Below, piece after piece: positions 56,931-64,000 of a stretch of DNA of 64,000 nucleotides. The notes below the pieces were generated by a model, which saw only the letters and a list, made by a program, of their open reading frames with translations, had not been told where the DNA came from and ran no database searches. The stretch is from Acinetobacter guillouiae CIP 63.46 (GTDB lineage: Bacteria > Pseudomonadota > Gammaproteobacteria > Pseudomonadales > Moraxellaceae). Numbering within the stretch: position 1 is the first letter of the stretch; the number at the start of each line of letters is the position of its first letter. A program made the translations under genes and the position numbers. The stretch spans positions 708,324 to 772,323 of the forward strand of contig NZ_KB849283.1 in the NCBI RefSeq assembly GCF_000368145.1, read 5' to 3'.

Positions 56931-59900
56931 TTAACGCTTTAATTCTGTCAGTAAATTGTTTAACAAATCCTGAATAAACTGAATTCGCTTGTCATTTTCT
57001 TCAAGCATCACCATCACTTTTAAACGTTGCCCACCTTCCATACGGAACCAAGTTGGATGCTTCTGCATGAGTTGAATAATACTGATCGCTTGCACAGGTG
57101 TATCAGGTGAAAATTCGATCACCCCACCATTGGCCCCAATATCAATTTTGGTAATTTCTAAGGCTTCAGCCTTAACCCGAATTTGATGAACACTAAACAA
57201 TTGTTTTACTGGTAATGGCGGTACACCAAAGCGATCAATCAACTCCATACGGATGTTGTCAAGTTTATCCTGAGTGTCGGTATTACTAATACGTTTATAG
57301 AACATAAGACGCTGATGTACATCTCCCAAATATTCATCTGGGATCAAAGCAGGCATATGCAGGGTAATTTCAGAAGTAAGTGAAAGTGGTGTATCAAAAT
57401 TAGGCGTCTTGCCCTGTTGAATTGCTTTGGTCGCTTTGGCTAACATTTCCATATATAAGCTATAGCCAATTGCATTCATTGAACCGCTTTGTTGTTCACC
57501 CAGTAATTCACCTGCACCACGGATCTCTAAATCTTCCGTAGCCAGCATAAAGCCTGCGCCAAGATTTGAAGCTCTTTGAATGGCATCTAAACGTTTTTCT
57601 GCATCACCTTTAAGGCCTTTAATCGATGGCACCATCAAATATGCATAGGCTTGATGATGTGAACGTCCAACACGACCACGCAATTGATGTAATTGGGCTA
57701 GGCCGAGTTTGTCTGCACGTTCAATAATAATCGTATTGGCATTGGGAACATCAATCCCTGTTTCAATAATTGTTGAGCAGACCAGCACGTTAAATTCTTT
57801 GTGATAGAACTGTTGCATGATTTGCTCAAGTTCACGTTCACGCATTTGACCATGTGCAACAGCGACACGTGCCTCTGGTACAAGTTGACGAATATTTTCT
57901 GCAGCGCGCTCTATGGTATCTACTTCATTGTGCAAGATATAAACCTGACCACCACGTAACAACTCTCGCAGAATTGCCTCTTTCATGGTTTCATTAGTTT
58001 GTTCATTGACAAAAGTTTTAACAGCTAAACGACGTGCGGGTGGTGTGGCAATAATTGAAAGATCACGCATCCCACCAAAAGCCATATTCAGGGTACGAGG
58101 AATTGGTGTTGCAGTTAAGGTTAACATATCAACATCTGCACGCATGGCTTTGATACGCTCTTTATCACGTACCCCAAAACGATGTTCTTCATCGACAATC
58201 ATTAAACCTAAGTTTTTAAACTGCACATTTTCCTGAAGAATTTTATGTGTGCCGATGACGATATCGACTTTACCATTGATTAAATCTTCAATAATTTTGG
58301 TATGACTTTTATTTGTTCCAAAACGCGAAAGTACCTCTATACGAATTGGCCAATCGGCAAAGCGATCTTTAAATGATTCAAAATGTTGTTGCGCCAATAA
58401 GGTGGTAGGCACTAAGACAGCCACTTGCCTATTATTTTGAACAGCAACGAATGCCGCGCGCATTGCCACTTCCGTTTTACCAAAGCCAACATCACCACAA
58501 ACCAGTCGATCCATTGGTTTGGCTTGTTGCATATCGTATAGAGTCGCTTCGATGGCATTGGCCTGATCCAGCGTTTCCTCATAAGCAAAACCACTGGAAA
58601 ATTGCATATATGCACTTTGATCCAGCTCAAAGCTAATCCCGGGTTTAGACTGACGACGTGCTTGGATATGTAGTAATTCAGCTGCCACATCATGAATCTG
58701 TTCAAGCGCTTTACGTTTTGCTTTATTCCATGCATCTGTACCCAATTTATGTAAAGGTGCTAAATCAGGATCACCGCCACTAAAACGGCTAATCAGATGT
58801 AAATTAGTGACAGGAACATACACTTTTGCATCATCTGCATAGTTTAATTGCAGGAACTCATAGTCTTGTTCATCAATATTTAAGGTGACTAAACCTGCAT
58901 AACGCCCAACACCATGATCAATATGCACCACTGGCGCACCAATATTGAGTTCCGTCAGACTTCGAATAAGAAACTCTTCTGAAACCTCTTGTTGACGTTT
59001 TCTACGGCGCTGTACTACACGGTGTTCATACAGTTGGTTTTCAGAAATAACCGATAGATCATTGCTGATGACCAATCCACGATCCAAAGGCGCATTGGTA
59101 ATCGCGACAGAGAAATTAGATTGTTGAAATACAGCAAAACTTTCAACAACTGGAATTTCACCTAAACTTGCACGTAAAGCATCTTTTAAAGTTTCACGAC
59201 GTCCAGCACTTTCAGCCACCAGTAACACTGGATGATTGGCCTCATCTACATACTGCTTCACTGCTTTAAATGGCTGGTCTTGTTTAGGGTCTACAGGCAA
59301 TCGTGGCGGCAATTCAACCGACAAATTGATACAGCCTGCTTTTAATTCAATGGCTTCTGTTGAGGCAATAATTCTTGAAAATTGATTTAAATATTCGAAT
59401 AGTTGATTCGGTTGTATAAAAATTTCTTCAGGTGGTAATAGCGGTTGATCAGCATTATGGCGTCGGTCTTCATAACGGCGCATCACATCTGTCCAAAAAC
59501 TCAACAATCCTTCGTCAATGTGTTTATCTGTAATGACAATCGCATTGCTTGGTAAGTACGATACCAAACAACTTTGTGTTTGCATGGCTTGCTGTGAAAA
59601 GAATAATGGGAAATAGAAATCTAATCCTGGAGAAGCAATGCCTTCTAACACATCTTGATAAATTGGGTTTTTCTTGGGATTTGCAGTTGGAAAACTTTCT
59701 GCATAACGATCACGAAATGTTGAACGCGCTTCTTTTAACGGAAATTCTTTTGCAGGAAGTACGGTAAAACGCTCTAACTTTGTTGTTGTTCTTTGGGTTT
59801 CTGGGTCAAAGAATTTTAAACTGTCTATTTCATCGTCAAATAAATCAATACGGATAGGCGCGTTTTGCCCAGAGGCATAAATATCCATGATGCTACCACG

Positions 59901-60392
59901 TACCGCAAATTCCCCATGATCATAAACGGTATCAACCAGATGATAACCCGCCTGAACCAGTTTTAATTTTTGTTGTTCTAATGCAAATTTCTGACCAACG
60001 CGGATATCAAAATGCTCACCCAACACCCATGATGTAGGGGCAACACGTTGTGCCAAGGTGGTTGCTGATACCAATAAAATACCTTTTTGTGGCATATTGG
60101 AAAGTATTGATAGTCTTTCAGAAACAATATCTTGGTGCGGAGATAAACGATCATATGGCAATATCTCCCAGTCTGGAAATATTGTTGGTTTTACCCCATA
60201 AAATTCTAATTCACTTTCCAACTGTCCCAAGTGCTGATTATTTTTTGCAACCAATACAAAGAGCTGATCCGATTTCTCTGCGATCTCCTTAAACAATAAG
60301 GCTGCAGATGAACCTAGCATTGTGCCAATCCAGCGCTTTTCACCTGCTTTCAGTTGTTTTAAATTGAGGTCAGAGATTTCTTGTTTAAACAT
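56931..60392 (-). CDS. mfd: Transcription-repair coupling factor Mfd
   Basis: I start it at the ATG at 60392 (MFKQEISDLNLKQLK), giving 1153 residues; the longer frame from 60422 adds ten. It has the UvrB-like N terminus with GTMLGSSAALLFKEIAE, the RNA polymerase-interacting domain (HIDHGVGRYAGL), a superfamily 2 translocase with Walker A CGDVGFGKTEVA near 635 and DEEH (MIVDEEHRFG) near 734, and the TRG motif. Mfd removes stalled RNA polymerase and recruits UvrA. Monocistronic; no strong ribosome-binding site at either start. Confidence 0.95.
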   Translation of the reverse strand: MFKQEISDLNLKQLKAGEKRWIGTMLGSSAALLFKEIAEKSDQLFVLVAKNNQHLGQLESELEFYGVKPTIFPDWEILPYDRLSPHQDIVSERLSILSNMPQKGILLVSATTLAQRVAPTSWVLGEHFDIRVGQKFALEQQKLKLVQAGYHLVDTVYDHGEFAVRGSIMDIYASGQNAPIRIDLFDDEIDSLKFFDPETQRTTTKLERFTVLPAKEFPLKEARSTFRDRYAESFPTANPKKNPIYQDVLEGIASPGLDFYFPLFFSQQAMQTQSCLVSYLPSNAIVITDKHIDEGLLSFWTDVMRRYEDRRHNADQPLLPPEEIFIQPNQLFEYLNQFSRIIASTEAIELKAGCINLSVELPPRLPVDPKQDQPFKAVKQYVDEANHPVLLVAESAGRRETLKDALRASLGEIPVVESFAVFQQSNFSVAITNAPLDRGLVISNDLSVISENQLYEHRVVQRRRKRQQEVSEEFLIRSLTELNIGAPVVHIDHGVGRYAGLVTLNIDEQDYEFLQLNYADDAKVYVPVTNLHLISRFSGGDPDLAPLHKLGTDAWNKAKRKALEQIHDVAAELLHIQARRQSKPGISFELDQSAYMQFSSGFAYEETLDQANAIEATLYDMQQAKPMDRLVCGDVGFGKTEVAMRAAFVAVQNNRQVAVLVPTTLLAQQHFESFKDRFADWPIRIEVLSRFGTNKSHTKIIEDLINGKVDIVIGTHKILQENVQFKNLGLMIVDEEHRFGVRDKERIKAMRADVDMLTLTATPIPRTLNMAFGGMRDLSIIATPPARRLAVKTFVNEQTNETMKEAILRELLRGGQVYILHNEVDTIERAAENIRQLVPEARVAVAHGQMRERELEQIMQQFYHKEFNVLVCSTIIETGIDVPNANTIIIERADKLGLAQLHQLRGRVGRSHHQAYAYLMVPSIKGLKGDAEKRLDAIQRASNLGAGFMLATEDLEIRGAGELLGEQQSGSMNAIGYSLYMEMLAKATKAIQQGKTPNFDTPLSLTSEITLHMPALIPDEYLGDVHQRLMFYKRISNTDTQDKLDNIRMELIDRFGVPPLPVKQLFSVHQIRVKAEALEITKIDIGANGGVIEFSPDTPVQAISIIQLMQKHPTWFRMEGGQRLKVMVMLEENDKRIQFIQDLLNNLLTELKR

Positions 60393-60687
60393 AATCGCAT
60401 AGGGTCTAAAAGACATGAGCAATAGTTTAACATGATGACTTTATTCAGTTGAGTGATTTTGTTTATTCTATTTATCTGCGCAATGACTCAACAACAGCAT
60501 TTCTTCATCAGGATAGAATTCACATCAACCTCAAGACAAACTCACAGGATCATAGACCTGTGGAAGCTCTTGCAAATGAATTGAGAATAGTTATTTGTAT
60601 AACAGAGAAAAATCTAAGCGACATCACACATTATTCTTTAGTGAAATATTCTGATTCCACCAGATATTTTGCATTCCTTAAGTTGAT

Positions 60688-61047
60688 TTATTTTTCTCGT
60701 TTAAACGTTTTATAATAATCATTGAGTTTTTGAATAATTTGTTTGAATTGTTTTAAATTTTCTTCTGTATTGCCAAGTCTATGCACATAGTTGTTTGTCG
60801 CAATTTCTAAATCAATCTTTTCATTGATCAAAATTGTTTTATAGAACAAAGCTTTTAAATCATCAAAATTATTGAGTTTTCGGTTAGAAAAGTATTCCAG
60901 CCGTTCAGATAACTCACGATTTAAAACAATACCATCTACAATAAAACCATGCTCAGCATCAATTTGAATATTATTTTCTTGTAGAAAAACTTGTTCAGGA
61001 CCGTTTTTATTGCCCTTAAATAATGCTGCAATTTTATCAAACATCAT
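60688..61047 (-). CDS. Uncharacterised soluble protein
   Basis: A 119-residue protein (MMFDKIAALFKGNKNGPEQV), highly charged and helix-rich, with no signal or membrane segment. It contains NIQIDAEHGFIVDGIVLNREL and a coil at the end (LKQFKQIIQKLNDYYK). I recognise no family. It shows good codon usage and an independent position between mfd and the peroxidase gene. Confidence 0.65.
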   Translation of the reverse strand: MMFDKIAALFKGNKNGPEQVFLQENNIQIDAEHGFIVDGIVLNRELSERLEYFSNRKLNNFDDLKALFYKTILINEKIDLEIATNNYVHRLGNTEENLKQFKQIIQKLNDYYKTFKREK

Positions 61048-61153
61048 TAAAACTCAATCAAATCAAAGCTTCATCATAACAAAGATGATAAAAGTTCGCA
61101 GTAAAAGGCCGTTTTAAAACGACCATTTACCTGAAGAACATAAACCATCAGCG

Positions 61154-62095
61154 TTATTCGTCACCCAAATCATCTAAGAAGTCGACAGTAGGCACAAAGA
61201 ATAAGGTTCCAGTCACTGCTGTACTAAAATCTAATAAACGATCTAAATTACCTTCTTCATCACCTTGAAACATATGCTCTAACATTTGTCGAGTCACACT
61301 AAATTTGCGTGCATAACCAATAAAGAAGGTGCCATATTCATTTTTAGATGGATTTGAGAACGGCATATTTGCACGCATGATTTTAATTTCATTACCATCT
61401 GCATCGTGTGCCTTACTCACTACATTGTGTGCTGTTTTAGGCTTTACATCATCACTCAGTTCAACATCATTAAACTTTTTACGTCCGATGACTTTTTCTT
61501 GTTCTTCATCACTGAGCGCACGCCACTTGTCCATATCATGCATATATTTTTGAATAAATGCATAACTGCCACCTTTAAAGTCTGGATCTTCATCACCCAC
61601 CAGTGCATATTCAGCTGCAATTTCAGGCTCTGGGTTTTCTGTCCCATCAACAAAGCCAATAATCGCTCTACCGTCAAAATATCGAAAACCATTCACTTCA
61701 TCCACTGGATAACTTACGGCTTTTAATTGCGTATTGATCATATCTGCCATTTCAAAACACAACGCTTGACGATCAGCACGAATATGGAAAAACAAATCAC
61801 CTTCTGTTGAAACCGCCGTATATTTTGGCCCTTTAATTTCTTTAAACTGTTCTAATTCTTGTGGTTTAGCCTGATCGGGAAATAAACGCTCCCACGCATT
61901 TGCCCCAAATCCCATGACTGCACTAAATTGTGCATCTGGATAACGGTTGGTTAAACTACGTGTTAATGCTGAAAAATTTGCTGCAAAATCGATTACTGTA
62001 TCTATTACTTCAGCCCCAAGCCTTAATCCTAAAACAATAAATAAGGCATTTTCCCCTGGACGATTCATTACAGGTTGAATTCGAGTTGAAGTCAT
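61154..62095 (-). CDS. DyP-type haem peroxidase
   Basis: A 313-residue dye-decolourising peroxidase of the bacterial cytoplasmic (YfeX-like) type. The distal GxxDG motif is GFVDGTENP near 148; a likely proximal haem His lies in VVSKAHDADGNE and the conserved Arg in KIMRANMPFS. It uses hydrogen peroxide with haem; roles include peroxide defence and dye or porphyrin oxidation. No encapsulin gene sits next to it, and there is no signal peptide. Confidence 0.9.
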   Translation of the reverse strand: MTSTRIQPVMNRPGENALFIVLGLRLGAEVIDTVIDFAANFSALTRSLTNRYPDAQFSAVMGFGANAWERLFPDQAKPQELEQFKEIKGPKYTAVSTEGDLFFHIRADRQALCFEMADMINTQLKAVSYPVDEVNGFRYFDGRAIIGFVDGTENPEPEIAAEYALVGDEDPDFKGGSYAFIQKYMHDMDKWRALSDEEQEKVIGRKKFNDVELSDDVKPKTAHNVVSKAHDADGNEIKIMRANMPFSNPSKNEYGTFFIGYARKFSVTRQMLEHMFQGDEEGNLDRLLDFSTAVTGTLFFVPTVDFLDDLGDE

Positions 62096-62277
62096 AATTT
62101 ATCTCAAAATATTCTATTGGTTACAATCTAACATAGGCTGTTTTAAAGCTTAAGTTTTTATCGTTAACAATCCACTAATTCACAATATTTATATGAATAG
62201 AAATGTTGCGAAAAATGATTAAAGCAATAAGTTTTGACTTTTTTGCTCAGACACCTCTATTGTCATTATTTTTAAAA

Positions 62278-62760
62278 TCACTTTGAGTAATAAGCATAAA
62301 TTTTAAAACAACTGTTTTTCTCATCAAACACAATATTCAAACGCTGCAACAAAGTACGAAATTGATCTGTTTGATCTAAAATCAAATCACTGATCAATCT
62401 TCCTCTCGGTTTGCTCAGCATAGGCTTTACAAGTAAATATTCAATTGTAATAAATACAGGCATAGCATCGTGATAGAAAGGATGCCAATCACCCCAATAC
62501 CACGGAATTTTCTTCACAAATTGATCTTCAGCTTGTAGATCTTTATTTTCAGTCACCAATTTGACAATAAATGCAGGTGGAAAATCCAAGTCTGTCATTG
62601 CATGCAGAAGTTTGAGCCATTTTGAATCACTCATACAAGATACCAACTGCCGTTGATGCACGACCTGCTGAATTTTCAAAATATACTTTATATAGCCTTG
62701 GTCAGCCTTTAAAGTATTTATATGATTTCGATATTCAAGATAATTTTCTTGTAAACCCAC
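62278..62760 (-). CDS. Uncharacterised protein, possibly DUF6678-like
   Basis: A 160-residue soluble protein (SDSKWLKLLHAMTDLDFPP, WYWGDWHPFYHDAMPVFITI). The W-x-x-L...P-x-F-x-V-K arrangement resembles small tryptophan-rich contact-dependent or immunity-like families such as DUF6678, but I cannot be sure. It stands alone between the peroxidase and GST-like genes. Confidence 0.55.
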   Translation of the reverse strand: MGLQENYLEYRNHINTLKADQGYIKYILKIQQVVHQRQLVSCMSDSKWLKLLHAMTDLDFPPAFIVKLVTENKDLQAEDQFVKKIPWYWGDWHPFYHDAMPVFITIEYLLVKPMLSKPRGRLISDLILDQTDQFRTLLQRLNIVFDEKNSCFKIYAYYSK

Positions 62761-62773
62761 ATTTATCCTTCAA

Positions 62774-62802
62774 TTAAAAGCACCTATGTTAGGTGCTTTT
62801 AA
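62774..62802 (-). terminator. Terminator of the GST-like gene
   Basis: TTAAAAGCACCT/AGGTGCTTTTAA, five-base loop; followed on the minus strand by a short T tract, 10 bases after the stop. Confidence 0.75.
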
Positions 62803-62811
62803 CACATAGAG

Positions 62812-63597
62812 TTAACCATATTGTTTCTGTAAATAAGATACGATTGCTGCTGACTCAAAGAGTTTTTCACCTGTATTTGGATCTTCTAAATAAGGCACTT
62901 GAATGTCTTGCTTTGCACGCCCCATAACTGGAATAATTTTTTCACGTTTGCCACCGACCAAAGGAACATATTTACCGGGTTTTAAACGTAAAACTGCTGG
63001 GCCTAGATCTTGCCAACACTCTTTCGCCACATTATGAAAGATAAATGGAATTTCTAATTCAGTTAACACAGCACGCACAACACGTGTATAGGGGCTGGCT
63101 TCAAACCCCCATAATTCCAATAATTGCGCTGGACTTGCACGATCAATAATTTTTTTATTAACCCAAACCCCGCGTGCACCATTAATAATGGTTCCCACCA
63201 TAGCGACCGTTGGATATTTAGGATAATGAGAATATTTCTTTGGTGTTTTGCCTGTTTTACCATAATGCTTAAATAAGTAATCAACAATCTTTTGCGATTC
63301 GTACATTGCTGTTCCCGTATTTTCATCAATGAAATACGGAAAACGCAATTTTCCACCTTTTTCTTTTACAACCTGACGATATTTAGTTCCACCTTTAGGG
63401 CATGGATAGACTTCATAATCCAAATTGAGCAAGGTCATCACTTCTCGTACACGGCGACAAAATGGTGAACCCTCAAACTCATATAACTTTAAAGCCTTTT
63501 CTGGCTGGTTTGGAAACGGAGTTCCTGTTACACCACGGCCTCCCTCAGTCAGTGATGAAGCCAAAGCTTGTACAACTTTAATTTGATGATGCACCAT
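62812..63597 (-). CDS. Protein with two glutathione S-transferase N-terminal (thioredoxin-like) domains
   Basis: A 261-residue protein with two tandem GST-N/glutaredoxin-like domains: the first (about 35-112) carries GSPFCRRVREV, the second (about 163-258) ASPYTRVVRAVL, where the cysteine is replaced. FESAAIVSYLQ and MYESQKIVDYL are the glutathione-binding SQ/SA elements. There is no GST C-terminal helical domain. Proteins of this kind are probably glutathione-dependent reductases or scaffolds. The double architecture is plain in the sequence. Confidence 0.85.
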   Translation of the reverse strand: MVHHQIKVVQALASSLTEGGRGVTGTPFPNQPEKALKLYEFEGSPFCRRVREVMTLLNLDYEVYPCPKGGTKYRQVVKEKGGKLRFPYFIDENTGTAMYESQKIVDYLFKHYGKTGKTPKKYSHYPKYPTVAMVGTIINGARGVWVNKKIIDRASPAQLLELWGFEASPYTRVVRAVLTELEIPFIFHNVAKECWQDLGPAVLRLKPGKYVPLVGGKREKIIPVMGRAKQDIQVPYLEDPNTGEKLFESAAIVSYLQKQYG

Positions 63598-63639
63598 TTT
63601 ATACCCCCTAGATGATTGTTTTCGCTTAAATAAAGCTTT

Positions 63640-64000
63640 TTATAAATCCACTAATTTTTCTTTTGAAACCACAATGCCATTGTTATCTGCATAGATATAT
63701 TCACCAGAATTGAAAGTGACACTACCAAAATACACAGGAATATCGACCTCACCTATGCCTTTACGATTGCTTTTTTGTGGAATTGAAGCCAATGCATGGA
63801 CACCTAGATCAAGTTCAACTAGTGCATCTACATCACGTACACAGCCGTAAATCACTACACCATTCCAGTGATGCTTAACCGCTGACTCTGCAATCATGTC
63901 ACCCATCAAGGCACAACGCATGGATGCTCCACCATCGACAACCAAAACCTTGCCTGTTCCATCTGTAGCAAGTAACTCTTTCACTCGTGAGTTATCTTCA
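63640..64000 (-). CDS. rraA: RraA-family protein, cut by the window edge
   Basis: The N-terminal part is missing because the gene runs past base 64000 on the minus strand. The remaining about 119 residues include [21 protein letters not shown] (in two pieces), [20 protein letters not shown], and [17 protein letters not shown], the core of RraA-type proteins; about 45 residues are expected outside the window. RraA inhibits RNase E in E. coli; related proteins are aldolases. An internal GTG at 63984 is not the real start. Confidence 0.85.
   Translation of the reverse strand, partial: EDNSRVKELLATDGTGKVLVVDGGASMRCALMGDMIAESAVKHHWNGVVIYGCVRDVDALVELDLGVHALASIPQKSNRKGIGEVDIPVYFGSVTFNSGEYIYADNNGIVVSKEKLVDL

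Noticed and set aside
60449-60715. Plus-strand open frame of 88 codons between mfd and a hypothetical gene
   Set aside because: It starts with TTG, has no ribosome-binding site, overlaps the end of the minus-strand gene at 60688, and resembles no protein I know. It could be a remnant, but support is too thin.

Overview
The window is A+T-rich chromosomal DNA from a gammaproteobacterium, almost certainly an Acinetobacter species. The best indicators are the divergent alkR-alkM alkane-oxidation pair, the CpaA/CpaB type II-secreted protease and chaperone pair, the gene order iscR-iscS-iscU-iscA-hscB-hscA-fdx, the tusDCB-tusE sulfur-relay cluster, and many Acinetobacter-type small lipoproteins and LysR/HxlR/MocR regulators. 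No rRNA, tRNA, CRISPR array, intact insertion sequence or prophage was seen. The species cannot be fixed from the sequence alone.

Layout. 0-9 kb: aromatic aminotransferase, ABC-F ATPase, a secreted serine hydrolase, an I78-type inhibitor lipoprotein, glutathione-dependent formaldehyde dehydrogenase, a phospholipase-D-type lipoprotein and a methyltransferase. 9-13 kb: a MocR regulator divergent from an EamA exporter, a flavin/PNPOx-like protein and a DNA glycosylase. 13-16 kb: small secreted or membrane proteins and an SGNH hydrolase. 16-20 kb: an acyl-CoA dehydrogenase / APH-like kinase / histidine phosphatase / SDR operon resembling a split ACAD10/11 pathway, with a divergent LysR. 21-23 kb: a hipBA-type toxin-antitoxin module bracketed by duplicated operator-like inverted repeats and by a short dispersed repeat. 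23-26.5 kb: cyanide-insensitive bd-type oxidase genes (cioAB) plus an unlisted 35-residue DUF2474-like subunit, and a His-rich DUF2946 protein. 26.5-31 kb: a truncated AraC gene, a nitroreductase, a decayed reading frame, and a LysR/isochorismatase-like divergent pair. 31-35.5 kb: cpaA-cpaB, a ferritin-like metal-dependent hydrolase, and an LptA-like protein behind a Fur-box-like sequence. 36-40 kb: fumC (also with a Fur-box-like site upstream), a GalE-like protein lacking the catalytic lysine, and tusD-tusC-tusB-tusE. 40-42.5 kb: a second metzincin with no signal peptide, and an HxlR regulator. 42.8-48 kb: alkM/alkR, ppiD, hupB and a phasin. 48.4-54.7 kb: a UbiJ-like membrane-anchored protein and the whole isc operon behind two IscR boxes. 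54.7-64 kb: class III adenylate cyclase, HIT protein, mfd, DyP peroxidase, a double GST-N protein and a truncated rraA at the edge.

How the parts fit. Iron-sulfur and iron economy recur: isc with IscR boxes, iron-independent fumarase and an LptA-like gene both next to Fur-like palindromes, DyP peroxidase and cio oxidase. The most interesting candidates for new biology are the hipBA module with its duplicated operator and repeats, the leaderless metzincin at 40.3-41.6 kb, the GalE-like pseudoenzyme candidate, the Fur-linked LptA paralogue, and the split ACAD11-like operon.
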